Positions 42,043-52,300 of a DNA stretch of 64,000 nucleotides are shown here, piece by piece. The position numbers were made by a program, and so were the translations under genes. The stretch is from the NCBI GenBank assembly GCA_963762965.1, contig CAVXME010000002.1:124001-188000 (forward strand). Reading direction: 5' to 3'. The DNA comes from DATBAX01 sp963762965 (GTDB lineage Bacteria; Acidobacteriota; Terriglobia; Terriglobales; Acidobacteriaceae). How positions within the stretch are numbered: position 1 is the stretch's first letter; each line of letters opens with the position of its first letter. Under the pieces are notes generated by a model. It was not told the DNA's origin. It did not search any database and saw nothing but the letters and a program-made list of their open reading frames with translations.

Positions 42043-43155
42043 ATGCCGCAAGCCCGAACCATCGCCGTCGCCATGTCCGGAGGAGTTGACTCCTCCGCTG
42101 TCGCGGCCATGCTGCGTTCGGAGGGTCATAATGTCATTGGCTTGACTATGCAGCTCTGGAACCAGCGCCGCTTGGCTGGGCACGAGGGCATGCCAGAGGC
42201 GGTACACGGCCGCTGCTGTTCGCTTGATGACGTTTACGACGCCCGCCGTGTGGCTGAGACCATCGGCATCCCCTATTACGTGGTCAATCAGGAAGACCGC
42301 TTTGAGCAGGACGTGGTGCGTCCCTTCGTGGCCGAGTATCTTTCCGGGCGCACGCCCATTCCGTGCAGTCTCTGCAACAATCACTTGAAGTTTGACCAGC
42401 TACTCATTACAGCCCAGCAGATTGGCGCTGATGCCCTAGCAACCGGCCACTATGCGCGTGTGGAGTTCAATGAGGAGCGAGGCCGCTGGCTGCTCAAGCG
42501 CCCGACCGACTCCGCCAAGGACCAAACCTATTTTCTGTTCGGATTAACTCAAGATCAGCTCAGCAGGACCTTATTTCCACTCGGAGAAATGACCAAGCCG
42601 GAAGTCCGCGAACTGGCACGCCGTTCCGGGCTAGCTTTGGCCGAAAAGCGCGATTCGCAGGAGATTTGTTTTGTTCCCGGCGGTGACTACAAGAATTTCA
42701 TCGATGCCTATCTAGGAGAACAGGGAGAGTCCCTCCCCGACACCGCCGGAGAACTTGTCACCACCGACGGGGAAGTGGTGGGAGAGCACGGAGGCATTCA
42801 CAACTTCACAGTCGGGCAGCGTAAGGGATTAGGCGTGGCCACTGGCTCGCCTCTGTATGTGCTCCAGATCAAGGGAGATACTCACCAGGTCGTGGTCGGC
42901 AAGCAGGAAGATCTCTATTCGAAGACTCTTCACGCACACCGTATAAATTTGATTTCGGTCGAAGATCTGACCGCTCCCATGCGCGTCACCGTGAAGATTC
43001 GCCATCGCCACGAAGGCGCTCCTGCCGTAATCGAGAAGTCTGGCAATGACGAGATTACCGCCACCTTCGACCAGCCCCAGCGCGCCATCACCCCCGGCCA
43101 GGCCGCCGTATTCTATGACGGCGACATCGTGGTCGGCGGCGGCTGGATCAAGTAG
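42043..43155 (+). CDS. mnmA: tRNA-specific 2-thiouridylase
   Basis: The 370-residue protein is MnmA, which thiolates U34 of Lys, Glu and Gln tRNAs. The PP-loop is VAMSGGVDSSAVAAML; GRTPIPCSLCNNHLKFDQL holds the first catalytic Cys and KRDSQEICFVPGGDYKNFI the second. DALATGHYARV and KDQTYFLFGLTQDQLSRTLFPLG are also family hallmarks. It follows a cysteine desulfurase gene, its likely sulfur donor. Confidence 0.96.
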   Translation: MPQARTIAVAMSGGVDSSAVAAMLRSEGHNVIGLTMQLWNQRRLAGHEGMPEAVHGRCCSLDDVYDARRVAETIGIPYYVVNQEDRFEQDVVRPFVAEYLSGRTPIPCSLCNNHLKFDQLLITAQQIGADALATGHYARVEFNEERGRWLLKRPTDSAKDQTYFLFGLTQDQLSRTLFPLGEMTKPEVRELARRSGLALAEKRDSQEICFVPGGDYKNFIDAYLGEQGESLPDTAGELVTTDGEVVGEHGGIHNFTVGQRKGLGVATGSPLYVLQIKGDTHQVVVGKQEDLYSKTLHAHRINLISVEDLTAPMRVTVKIRHRHEGAPAVIEKSGNDEITATFDQPQRAITPGQAAVFYDGDIVVGGGWIK

Positions 43156-43172
43156 CCCGTTCCACCCCTCAG

Positions 43173-43292
43173 GTCATCCCGAAGACCCGGCGCAGTTCAG
43201 CCGGGCGAGGGATCTCGCGTGTATCCTGTACCAACTGTACTGAGCGCAACGGCTCCACGCAGGATTCTTCGCAAGCTCAGGATGACCATCTT
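43173..43292. repeat. GTCATCC...GGATGAC dispersed repeat unit (47-bp core copy 2)
   Basis: Bases 43173-43219 match 2614-2660 at 44 of 47 positions. The unit continues and closes with the reversed end GCTCAGGATGACC near 43278-43290, so the element is bounded by inverted GTCATCC termini about 120 bp apart. It lies just after mnmA, outside any gene. Confidence 0.65.
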
Positions 43293-43338
43293 CAGGAGAT
43301 TGATAAATTTCAAACTGACCCGCGTCCGGAGTCTCCTG

Positions 43339-43372
43339 CCAAAAACAAAAGGCAGCGCTAAAGCGCCGCCTT
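43339..43372 (-). terminator. terminator for the DUF948-like gene
   Basis: AAGGC-A-GCGCT (43349-43359) pairs with AGCGC-C-GCCTT (43362-43372), with one mismatch. On the minus strand it is followed by TTTTGTTTTTGG. It may also weakly end mnmA transcription on the plus strand. Confidence 0.65.
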
Positions 43373-43391
43373 CTCTAAATAAATCCAAAAC

Positions 43392-43895
43392 CTAAATAAA
43401 CATCTCGTCCTGCGGCACCGTCACATCGTCGCGATGACGCCGTCTCGACCCGATCAAAAATTCCAGTCCAGCCGTCACCCCCTGGATCAACCCAGAAACT
43501 TGCCGAATAGGCGAGATCACGGTTTTATGCACCACATCTCGCGTCTCTTCCAATCGATCCATCGTCCCGTTCACCAGCTCGTCGGCTCGAATTACTTGCA
43601 GCCGCGTGCGGTCAATCACATCGCTGACAGTCGCATCGATGCGCTCAATCTGCGCCCGAATCATGGTGCTCGATTCGCTGACGTTCTCCACCATGGTCTC
43701 AATCTTCGGACGCAAATCCACCAGCATGGAATTGGCGATCTCAACCGTCGGCAAAACTTTGGTGGTTACTTCGTTCGCCAACGCTTCTACACGCGCCGTC
43801 GTCTTGCGGACGGCCAGAAACAGGCCCACCAGAATCCCCGCTTGTATCACGACCGCGACTGCGGTCACGCCGACGAAATAAGGTAGATAGTCCAT
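43392..43895 (-). CDS. DUF948-like membrane-anchored coiled-coil protein
   Basis: The 167-residue protein has one N-terminal membrane helix (about 5-28, YFVGVTAVAVVIQAGILVGL) and a long amphipathic helical region (ARVEALANEVTTKVLPTVE, DLRPKIETMVENVSESSTM) like DUF948 or methyl-accepting-chemotaxis-type coiled coils. It ends with a basic then acidic tail. It is 54 bases downstream of a YtxH-like gene and likely co-transcribed. Function unknown, general envelope role inferred. Confidence 0.75.
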   Translation of the reverse strand: MDYLPYFVGVTAVAVVIQAGILVGLFLAVRKTTARVEALANEVTTKVLPTVEIANSMLVDLRPKIETMVENVSESSTMIRAQIERIDATVSDVIDRTRLQVIRADELVNGTMDRLEETRDVVHKTVISPIRQVSGLIQGVTAGLEFLIGSRRRHRDDVTVPQDEMFI

Positions 43896-43949
43896 AACGG
43901 TTTCTCCGCCTCCCAGCGCCTTACCACCTGCGCTTTGGAGACAGATCCA

Positions 43950-44255
43950 CTACAGATTCTTCGCGCTGCTTTCCGTGGTGGTTTCGCGATAAGCCTGCTT
44001 GCCGGCCTCGAAAGCTGACCGGAATTGTTCCTTCTGTTGGCTCAGCACATCCTTGCCGCGTTCCGTCCACTCCGCCGCCTGTTCGCGGGCCTGGCGCGCT
44101 CGTGCCTTCACCAACTCCCGGCCTTCTTCCGCCTTGGCGCGAATCGCTTCGCGGGTCTCGCTGCCGGATTGGGGCGCGTACAAAACTCCCGCCAATGCGC
44201 CAATGCCTAGTCCCGCCAGAAACCACAGGAACCCATTGCTATCTCGATCTGACAT
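43950..44255 (-). CDS. YtxH-like small membrane protein
   Basis: From ATG 44255 the product is 101 residues. The N-terminus (SNGFLWFLAGLGIGALAGVLYAPQSG) is the YtxH pattern: a Gly-rich membrane helix followed by YAP.SG. The rest is a highly charged helix rich in Ala, Arg and Glu. YtxH proteins are general-stress proteins in Bacillus; the molecular role is unknown. First gene of the pair with the DUF948-like protein. Confidence 0.85.
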   Translation of the reverse strand: MSDRDSNGFLWFLAGLGIGALAGVLYAPQSGSETREAIRAKAEEGRELVKARARQAREQAAEWTERGKDVLSQQKEQFRSAFEAGKQAYRETTTESSAKNL

Positions 44256-44445
44256 AAAAATCGGCCTCCGCCAATGACTGCAACTGAGATGCTGCAACTA
44301 ATCGGATGGTAGCATCGGCCCTCATGAAATACAATTCACCCCGCCATTCTTTGGTGCCAATTTGCAGCCTTGGCAGCCAGCTGCGGCTGGACTTGTAAGG
44401 ACTGCGTACTAGCGAGACAATGTCATCCGAATGCGGAGGGCTTGA

Positions 44446-44883
44446 GTGTCAGAGCAGAAGTACCGTCAGCACGGCTATCAGGACAGCGGCCAGAAAAGCG
44501 AGCGCCAGAGAGAGTCCAGAGATTCAAGCGACCGGCCGGTCAAAAAAGAAACCTTCGGGCCGCGGGCGCTTCAGATGCCGGGCACGCACAACGTCTCGCG
44601 CTGCGCTCAATGCGGTACTTTGCTGAACTCGCTCCCCGATCCAGTAGGGAAATGCCCTAAGTGCGGATTCGAACTTCATTCTTGCAAGCAGTGTACTTAT
44701 TTCGATACTTCCGCCCGCTTTGAATGCACCCAGCCTATTCCCGAGAGAATTCCCCGCAAAGACGAAATCAATCAATGTAAGTTTTATTCCACCAGCGTAC
44801 GGGTTGAGAAACAAACCTCTACGCCGGCTGCGGCCCGTCCCACCGATGCCCGGCAGGCCTTCGAAAATCTCTTCAAGAAATAA
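44446..44883 (+). CDS. zinc-ribbon protein, hypothetical
   Basis: The 145-residue protein (GTG start) has a polar N-terminus rich in Arg, Ser and Gln (residues 1-40), then a zinc ribbon CAQCGTLL with CPKCGFEL, followed at once by CKQCTYFDTSARFECTQP and INQCKFYST, giving eight Cys in all. The second four-Cys group may bind another metal or cluster. The function is not known; the pattern recurs in Acidobacteria to my recollection. Confidence 0.7.
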   Translation: MSEQKYRQHGYQDSGQKSERQRESRDSSDRPVKKETFGPRALQMPGTHNVSRCAQCGTLLNSLPDPVGKCPKCGFELHSCKQCTYFDTSARFECTQPIPERIPRKDEINQCKFYSTSVRVEKQTSTPAAARPTDARQAFENLFKK

Positions 44884-44925
44884 ATTTACTTAAATGTGGC
44901 GCGTGCGCCCTCGCGCGTGAGCCTG

Positions 44926-45654
44926 TCAAGGCTTTAACGTCGGCCTAAGCAATACTTCGCTCACAAACGACTGCGGCGCCTGCGTGACCAGCATCGCGAC
45001 CACGTGGGCCACATCCTCGGGTTGCAGCATTTTTCTGGGATCTTTGCCGTCATGCGGACTCAGCTCGGTATGCACCGATCCTGGGCAAACCACGGATACG
45101 CGAATGTTGTAGGCGCGTAGTTCCTCAGCCACAGAATAGCTCAAGCCATTCAATCCCCACTTGGAAGCCGCATAGGCCGCGCCATTGGGCAGCGCATTTT
45201 TTCCGGCGAGAGAAGAAATGTTCACGATATGTCCACTGCCGGCTTTGATCATCATGGGAGCGAAGCTGCGGATGCAGTAATAAACTCCGCGCAGATTTGT
45301 ATTTAAGATTTTGTCCCAGGCATCCGGCGGCAGCTGGTGCAAAGGGTCCCGAAACCCGCCAATCCCCGCATTGTTTACCAGAATGTCAATATGGCCAAAA
45401 CTTCGCTCCACGTGAGCCGCCAGGGCCTCGACCGAATGTACGTCCATCAAGTCGCACTCGACCACTTCAGCCTTTCCGCCAGTTCCAAGAATCTCGGCGG
45501 CTGTCGAATCCAGCGGCCCCCGAGAGCGTCCACACAGCACCACCGTGGTCCCCATGGTGGCCAGTTTGCGGGCGATGGCCGCACCAATGCCTCGTCCCGC
45601 CCCGGTGACCACGGTAACTTGTCCAATGAGGTTCTTTTCGTCCGTTTCTGACAT
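44926..45654 (-). CDS. short-chain dehydrogenase/reductase
   Basis: The 242-residue classical SDR has the cofactor motif VVTGAGRGIGAAIA, DILVNNAGIGGF, IVNISSLAGKNALPNGAAYAASK (catalytic Ser-Tyr-Lys in two parts) and VVCPGSVHTEL. VLCGRSRG after the second strand suggests NADP. It resembles 3-oxoacyl-ACP reductases and related enzymes; substrate not deducible. Stands alone. Confidence 0.9.
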   Translation of the reverse strand: MSETDEKNLIGQVTVVTGAGRGIGAAIARKLATMGTTVVLCGRSRGPLDSTAAEILGTGGKAEVVECDLMDVHSVEALAAHVERSFGHIDILVNNAGIGGFRDPLHQLPPDAWDKILNTNLRGVYYCIRSFAPMMIKAGSGHIVNISSLAGKNALPNGAAYAASKWGLNGLSYSVAEELRAYNIRVSVVCPGSVHTELSPHDGKDPRKMLQPEDVAHVVAMLVTQAPQSFVSEVLLRPTLKP

Positions 45655-45900
45655 TGGTGAACCATCCCGGACGCGCCAATTTCTCGCTGGAAACTACCGT
45701 GCGCATCCCATTCAGCATCTTACTAAACAGGGAAGGAGATACGGGAAAGCTTGCCTTAGAGGAAGGACATACTTATAATCCCGCTCACCGGAGATGTTGG
45801 TGCGCTCGGGTGAATTAGAACTCTAAGTCGTGCTTGGGCAGTGTGTTGTAATCGTTTTCCCCGAAAATCTGATTTCCTCAAATTTCAAGGAGCCATCCGA

Positions 45901-47244
45901 ATGAAGACCAGTTTAGTGGCGTTTGTGATTGCATTTGCTGGGATTGCGTCCAGCCAGGCCGCATCGCCGCAATCGCAGCCGGCGGCATCACCGCAACCGG
46001 CAGCCCCCGCCGCAGCACCCGCTGCGGCCGCTCAACCGCAGAAAAAGGAAATCAAAGATCCTGCGGAATACAACGCCTACGTCAACGCCTTACAGCAGAA
46101 AGAAGCGCCCGCCAAGATCAGCGGGCTGGAAGCTTTCCTGGTCACTTATCCCAACAGCGTCATGAAGCAGGACGCACTGGAATTGCTCATGGGGACTTAC
46201 CAGCAGACTCTGGCCGTAACTCCAACCAACCAGCCCAAGGTCATTGACACGGCCAACCGCTTGCTGGCCATTGACCCGAATAATGTTAGCGCGCTGGTTT
46301 TGTTGTCCTACAACGAACGCACTTCCCAAAAATGGGCGGACGCTGAACAACATGCCGAAAAGGGTTTGCAGGCACTTCCCAACATGCCCAAGCCAGATGG
46401 CATGTCTGACGCCGATTTCGCCAAGCAAAAGACCCTATGGGGTGGCCTTCTGAACGCCGTGGCTGGCTTCTCTGCGCTGCAATTGAAGGATTATCCATCG
46501 GCCCAGAAATATCTGCGGGCCGCGGTCGAGGCGGATCCGAACAATGCCGACAACGTTTACCCTCTGGCATTTTCCTATCTGACCGCGACTCCGGAAACCC
46601 CGGACGATGACGTGAATGGCCTTTTCTTCATCGCCCGTGTTGTGAATTTGGTCAACGACGCAACCTTCAAGGCCCAGACCATAAAGTTTGGCCACAGCAA
46701 GTACGTGAAGTACCACGGCACGGAAGAAGGTTGGAATGAACTGATCGCCCAAACGGCCACCACCCAACTGCCCCCAGCCGGGTTCACGATCACCCAATAC
46801 GTGCCCCCCACGCCAGCCCAACAGGCGCACGATCTGGTGAAGGACAAGACCCCCGATGACATCAAGAAACTGAGTTTCGCGGAATGGGAATTGGTGCTAT
46901 CCGCCGGTTCACCTGAGGACGCCGACAAAGTTTGGAGCGTAATCAAGGGCATCGCTTTGCAGATGGAAGGTACGGTCATCACGGTGACGCCAACCGAGAT
47001 GGGCATTGCCGAGAGCGAGGACGACATCGGGGCCAAAAAAGCGGACATCACGCTTACTATGGCTGGCCCCGTTCCTGCCAAGCTGATGCCGATCGAAGGC
47101 GGTACGCTTGATTTCCAGGGTACCCCGACGGCTTTCACTGCGAATCCTTTCATGATGAATATGGAGAACGGTACCCTGCTGACGAAAGCCAAGCCGGTGC
47201 CGGCCAAGAAGCCCGTCGTCCATCACAAACCGGCCGCTCAGTAG
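45901..47244 (+). CDS. secreted TPR-like protein, hypothetical
   Basis: From ATG 45901 (upstream AAGGAG) the product is 447 residues. Signal peptide at 1-20 (cleavage near ASSQA), an Ala/Pro/Gln-rich linker (21-45), then helical repeats (about 50-290) with TPR-like spacing: SGLEAFLVTYPNSVMKQDAL, ALVLLSYNERTSQKWADAEQ, PSAQKYLRAAVEADPNNADN. The C-terminal region (about 300-430) is beta-rich and ends in a Lys/Pro/His tail. Typical acidobacterial periplasmic protein; no known function. Confidence 0.75.
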   Translation: MKTSLVAFVIAFAGIASSQAASPQSQPAASPQPAAPAAAPAAAAQPQKKEIKDPAEYNAYVNALQQKEAPAKISGLEAFLVTYPNSVMKQDALELLMGTYQQTLAVTPTNQPKVIDTANRLLAIDPNNVSALVLLSYNERTSQKWADAEQHAEKGLQALPNMPKPDGMSDADFAKQKTLWGGLLNAVAGFSALQLKDYPSAQKYLRAAVEADPNNADNVYPLAFSYLTATPETPDDDVNGLFFIARVVNLVNDATFKAQTIKFGHSKYVKYHGTEEGWNELIAQTATTQLPPAGFTITQYVPPTPAQQAHDLVKDKTPDDIKKLSFAEWELVLSAGSPEDADKVWSVIKGIALQMEGTVITVTPTEMGIAESEDDIGAKKADITLTMAGPVPAKLMPIEGGTLDFQGTPTAFTANPFMMNMENGTLLTKAKPVPAKKPVVHHKPAAQ

Positions 47245-47267
47245 CTATTGGTAGAAAGGCCAAAGAA

Positions 47268-47300
47268 AAGGGCAGCCCGCATAGGCTGCCCTTCTTATTT
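47268..47300 (+). terminator. rho-independent terminator, probably bidirectional
   Basis: A perfect 10-bp stem, AAGGGCAGCC (47268-47277) with GGCTGCCCTT (47284-47293), a 6-base loop and CTTATTTT. The next gene converges on it; the reverse strand also shows TTTTCTTTGG. Confidence 0.85.
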
Positions 47301-47320
47301 TGCTAGCAGGAAAGAAGAAT

Positions 47321-47599
47321 CTAGCGCACGGCCTTCTTCTCGTAAGGAATCGGGCGCGCGCTGCGGGGAGGGCGTTTGCTACCGTCACGCAGCTGGCGTA
47401 CATCAATCTTTAGCTCGGTAATCGTCCGGCTTAGCGTATTGCGGTGCATGCCGAGCTGACGGGCGGCGCGGCACTGGTTCCCCTTGTTCTCTTGCAGGAC
47501 AGTCAGAATAAAACGTTTCTTAAATTCGCGAACAGCCTCGGAATAGAGGATGTTGCTTTTGTACATCTGCATGATGAGTGCTTCGAGCTGATCTCTCAC
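47321..47599 (-). CDS. Fis-type helix-turn-helix DNA-binding protein
   Basis: The 92-residue protein has a Fis C-terminal HTH: FKKRFILTVLQENKGNQCRAARQLGMHRNTLSRTITEL. It lacks the sigma54-activation domain of NtrC-type regulators, so it is a stand-alone Fis-like DNA binder. The tail is rich in Arg and Pro. It is the last gene in a minus-strand run smc-purC-cvpA-fis. Confidence 0.88.
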   Translation of the reverse strand: MRDQLEALIMQMYKSNILYSEAVREFKKRFILTVLQENKGNQCRAARQLGMHRNTLSRTITELKIDVRQLRDGSKRPPRSARPIPYEKKAVR

Positions 47600-47661
47600 G
47601 ATGTCTCTCTTTCTTCCTCAATCTTCGTGAAAACTTATTTACAAAGAAAGCTGAGCTCCAG

Positions 47662-48192
47662 CTACTTCGCAGAGCTTGCCGCCGGCTGATGACGCAGCAA
47701 ATCCAACCCCTGATAGAAGCGCGTCCGCAACTCTGAAGGCGCAACCCAAATGGCGGCCCGCCCAGCCACCAGAAAGTACGGAGCTAAAGCCGAATTCTCC
47801 AGCCATTTCGAGGTCGGAGTAAATGCGGCCGTGCCCACCAGGACTACCGCCGTGACTAACGAACCTCGCAGCAGACCCAGCGCTCCGCCCAAAACCCGGT
47901 CGAAGAAGCTTAGGCCAGCTTCCTTTACCGCCCAGTGGGTAATCCGACCCGCAATCCCGGCCAGGATCATGACTCCAAAGAAAATGATCAGGAACCCGGC
48001 GATTTCTCCCAGCCACATCGACTTCAGGTAAGGCTCAAAGTGCTCAGCCACGCGGTGATATTGCCACGCTGCTAGCAAGTATCCGAACACCAGCCCGGCG
48101 ATCCCGAAAGCTTCTTTGAAAAAGCCCGAGCTTACGGCATGGACCACGGACAGCACAATGACCGCGATGATTAACCAATCCGCGACGTTCAT
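47662..48192 (-). CDS. cvpA: CvpA-family membrane protein
   Basis: The 176-residue protein has four or five membrane helices and the CvpA pattern: NVADWLIIAVIVLSVVHAVSSGFFKEAFGIAG at the start and LSFFDRVLGGALGLLRG near residue 95. CvpA-family proteins affect colicin V secretion and envelope homeostasis. It follows purC by 28 bases, echoing the cvpA-purF link in enterobacteria. Confidence 0.9.
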   Translation of the reverse strand: MNVADWLIIAVIVLSVVHAVSSGFFKEAFGIAGLVFGYLLAAWQYHRVAEHFEPYLKSMWLGEIAGFLIIFFGVMILAGIAGRITHWAVKEAGLSFFDRVLGGALGLLRGSLVTAVVLVGTAAFTPTSKWLENSALAPYFLVAGRAAIWVAPSELRTRFYQGLDLLRHQPAASSAK

Positions 48193-48219
48193 CGGGACCT
48201 CCCGCGAACGGCGTCCCCA

Positions 48220-49131
48220 CTAAACATCCAGGTCACGTCCCGTGAGCTGGCGATACGCTTCGAGATACTTTTCGCTGGTCTTGCGGGCCACTTCCACGGG
48301 AAGAGCAGGAGCCGGCGGCTTTTTGTCCCAGTGAATTTCCTCGAGATAATCACGTACGTACTGCTTGTCGAACGACTCCTGCGCCATGCCCGGATGGTAT
48401 TTATCGGCTGGCCAAAAACGTGACGAGTCGGGAGTCAAAACTTCGTCGGCCAAGGTGATGCCGGCGGGCGTCAGTCCGAACTCAAATTTCGTATCGGCCA
48501 GGATGATGCCTTTGCCGCGCGCGTAGTCGGAGGCCTTCTGGTAAATCGCGATGCTGGTATCGCGGAGCTTCTGGCTCAACTCAAGGCCTAACAGCTTAAC
48601 CATTTCCTCGAACGAAATATTCTCGTCGTGTCCCGTGGTCGCCTTGGTTGCAGGGGTGAAGATCGGCTCAGGCAACTGGTCGGATTCTTTGAGTCCAGCG
48701 GGTAGCTTGATGCCGCAGACGGCGCCACTGGCTTTGTATTCCTTCCACGCAGATCCCGAAATGTAGCCCCGCACCACGCATTCCACTGGGAACATGTCCG
48801 CGCGGCGTACCAGCATGGAGCGGCCCTGCAATTGGTCGGCGTATTTCTGAACTGATTTGGGATATTGCGTTACGTCCGCCGTGACCAGATGATTGGGCAC
48901 GACCTGGCTCAAGAAATCAAACCAGAAAAGTGATATCTGGGTCAGCACCCGGCCTTTGTGCGGGATGCCAGTGGCCAGCACGTAGTCGAAGGCAGAGATG
49001 CGATCGGTGGCGACAAACAGGAGGTGATCTTTATCAACGATGTACACGTCGCGGACTTTGCCGCTGGCGTGCAGTTCTAATTCCGGGAAGTCAGTCCGCA
49101 ACAAAACCGTGTCTAAAAGTTCGGGGCTCAT
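48220..49131 (-). CDS. purC: SAICAR synthetase
   Basis: From ATG 49131 (MSPELLDTVLL) the product is 303 residues. PurC makes SAICAR from CAIR, aspartate and ATP in purine synthesis. Motifs: ASGKVRDVYIVDKDHLLFVATDRISAFD in two parts, IPHKGRVLTQISLFWFDFL, CVVRGYISGSAWKEYK, and ADTKFEFGLTPAGITLADEVLTPDSSRFWP. This longer form (about 300 residues) is of yeast/plant-like type rather than the 237-residue E. coli type. A start at 49191 would add 20 residues. Confidence 0.96.
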   Translation of the reverse strand: MSPELLDTVLLRTDFPELELHASGKVRDVYIVDKDHLLFVATDRISAFDYVLATGIPHKGRVLTQISLFWFDFLSQVVPNHLVTADVTQYPKSVQKYADQLQGRSMLVRRADMFPVECVVRGYISGSAWKEYKASGAVCGIKLPAGLKESDQLPEPIFTPATKATTGHDENISFEEMVKLLGLELSQKLRDTSIAIYQKASDYARGKGIILADTKFEFGLTPAGITLADEVLTPDSSRFWPADKYHPGMAQESFDKQYVRDYLEEIHWDKKPPAPALPVEVARKTSEKYLEAYRQLTGRDLDV

Positions 49132-49346
49132 AATTGGAATTCTACAGGCAGGAAACGTTGCGTATTCTAGCGCGGCGAAAATATTTGTCAACGGTTTAAG
49201 TCACAGTTCACAGAAAAGCATGCATCCTGTTCGAGGGAAAACAGTTGACAAGCTCAAGGTGCCCATAAAACGGGCACCCGGCAAGGCTTTCGGGGTAGAT
49301 ACCTTGTGGAAAAACTGAGGAGAAAGTGGACGACAGGATATGCCGA

Positions 49347-49375
49347 CAAAATGCGCGATTGGTGCGATCGCGCAT
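49347..49375 (-). terminator. terminator of smc
   Basis: ATGCGCGAT (49351-49359) and ATCGCGCAT (49367-49375) form a perfect 9-bp stem with a 7-base loop; on the minus strand it is followed by TTTTG. It lies 18 bases past the smc stop codon. Confidence 0.7.
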
Positions 49376-49392
49376 CATCCTATCGAAATGGG

Positions 49393-52300
49393 TTACGCCG
49401 TAGCCCCGAAACGCACCGAAACCAATTTTGAAACGCCGGGCTCCTGCATGGTCACGCCGTAGAGAACTGGCGCAATGCTCATGGTCTTTTTGCTGTGAGT
49501 GATGAGCACAAACTGGGTCTGCACGCTCATCTCCTTCACCAGCTCGGTGAAGCGGGCAATGTTGGCTTCGTCGAGCGGTGCGTCCACTTCGTCAAGTATG
49601 CAGAATGGGCTGGGCTGATACTGGAAAATTCCCACCAGCAGGGAGAGCGCGGTCAGGGCTTTCTCGCCGCCGGACAGCAACAGTACATTCTGAAGCTTTT
49701 TCCCCGGAGGCGACGCCACCACGTCAATGCCGCTCTCCGCGCTGTTTTCTTCGTCGGTAAGCCGCATGAAGGCGTGCCCGCCGCCGAACAGCTTCTTGAA
49801 CGTAGCCTGGAAATTCTCGTTAATTCGAGCGAAGGCCTCTTCAAACTTTTGCCGCGAGAAAACGTCGATTTCCTTGATCGTGGCCTGAGTGTTCTCGATG
49901 GAGTCGAGCAAATCTTTTCTCTGTACATCGAGGAACGTGTGGCGTTCAGCCGTTTCCTTGTATTCATCGAGCGCCATCATATTGACCGGGCCCATGGCAT
50001 CGAGCCGGATCCGCATCTCGCGGTAGATCTGGTCTTCCACAGTCAGCAGATCGCCGGTCATGATCGGAATGGCGCTGTCGGCCAACAATTCGTGGCGCTG
50101 GACGCCAAGATCGTTCAGGCAGGTCTCCGCCATGTACTGCGCATCGGACTGGAGCTTGGCCGCCGCCGCGGAAAGCTCGCCGCGCCGGTCACGCGCCTGA
50201 TCCAGCAAGAGCCGCGCATTGCGCAGCGCCACGTCAATTTCTGCCAGGCGCATACGCACCTGGTCTGATTCCATTTGCAGCAAGCCGTCCCTTGCCTCGC
50301 CGGCATTGTGTTCGGTTCCGAACTCCACTAATTGATTGGCAATCAGCTCGTTCTCATTCTCGCGGCGCGTCTTTTCCGCCGCCGCCGCTTCGATCTGCGA
50401 ATGAAGGGCGTTTTCGCGCTGCCGCATTTCGCCGACCAGCAATTCAATTCTTTCCAGTACGGGGCGGCGGAGCGATGGCGTTCTTCCAGAGTGGCCGCGC
50501 GTGCAACATGCAGCGAGGCATTCTGTGCAGCAACATCGCGCCGGTCACGCAGAATTGCCAATTGCTCATGCGCACTGGCCGCCAGCGTTTCAAGTTCGTC
50601 ACGTTTCTGCTGCAGCGCGGCAATATCGGCCTGTCGTCCGGCAATCAAAGCTTCCTGTTCTGCCCGCTCGGCGGCTAAACGCTGCAGTTCGCTCTGGCAA
50701 GTGGTCAAGCCGCTCGCTCACTCGGTCCATCTCGGAGTCAAGCTGCTTCAGCAGATGTCCCGACGTCATCGCCTGATTGTCGGCTTCGCGCTTTTCGTTT
50801 TCGAATTGTTCCAGCAGGGAAGCGAACTCTTTGATTTCGCGTCCTAGCGTCAGAGCGCGGGTTTCTTCATGACGCAACGCTTGCTTCGAGTTCGCTCGAG
50901 CAGCCGCGTCACATCCCGCAGCTCGCGCTTCATGGAAAGCGGGCCTTCGGAACGCTGCTTGCCGCCGGTTACGGTCACATTGTGAAAGCACTCGCCGGAT
51001 TGCGAGAGAAAGAATGCATCCGGATTCTCCAGCGCGAGTTCCCGGCCCAATGGCCTGGATCGGGCACGATGTATCCATCGCGCAGCTTGGGCAGAATGAC
51101 TTCCAGCGATTTGCCAAACCCATTCAGCACCCGGATGGTGCTCTTCAGCGGCACAATGGAATGGCTCGGCGGAGCATGGTGAGCGGCTTCGTCCACGATA
51201 AACGAAAATTTGGCCTGCGAATCTTCCGGATGTACCAGGAACGTCGCGCGCCCATCGACGTCGGTGCGCAACAACCGCAGACCTTCGTCGGCAGCGTCCC
51301 ACGACTTCACTACAATGTAATTCAATTCATCGCGCAGGAAATCTTCCACCACGCCCTCGTAGCGGCCTTCAACTTCAAGGAAGTCCGCGAGCACGCCCAC
51401 TGGGGCCAATCCGCTCTCCATCACGCCCGATTGAAAAAGGCGGCGCACCGATTCGGTCGAATAGCCATGCTCGGCGATGACTGCTTCGAGCGATCCGCGT
51501 TTTCCTAACGCTGTCGCGAATTCAGCGCGCAGACCGTCGAGATGGTGCTTGCATTCGGTTTCCGTCCGTCGTTTGGACTCAATCAACTGCCGCGTCTGGG
51601 AAATCTCTTCACTCAATCCGGCCAGCTTTTGCGAGAGGGTCTCAAACTCAATCGCGATCTGCCCACGCTGTCCGCCGAAGGTTTCGACCTGCGAATTTGC
51701 CGACGCCATTTCCGTTTGCAAACGCTGGGCCTCACGATCCACCGCAGCCATGCGCTCTTCCGCCTGCGTGAGCTGATTGCGCAGGTTGGCGGTCAGAAGC
51801 CACCGCTTCCATAATCGCAACGCGAGATTCTTCCTGTTGCTGTTCCAGCGCCACCAAAGCATTAGTGGCGTCGAGCGCCTCTTGCTGACAGCGTGTCAGC
51901 TCTGCCTGCGCGACGGCAACATCGGAGGCTGCCGAATCCAGGATCTGGCGATTCGCATCGCGTTCCGCGATCAACGTGGTCAGGCGAAGCCGCGCCTGCT
52001 CCAACTCGACTTCAGAGGAAGCCGCGCGTGTCGTTAATTCCGCGCACCGTTCGTCATTATGACGGCGCTGTGCAATCGCCCGGTCGGAATCGAGCTTGAT
52101 CTGGTTTAACCGTTCCCGGTTCTCTCGAATCTCGGACTCAATGGCGTAACCACGCTGCGTCCGGTCGCCATGTTCAGTCTCCAAAAGCTGAACGGACTCA
52201 GTCTGTGCCCTCATCGCTTCTGAAAGAGAGACGATCTGCGCATCGATTTGAGCGCTCTCCATTTCCAGTTGAGTAAACTTGCCGGCCAGCACGATGCGCA

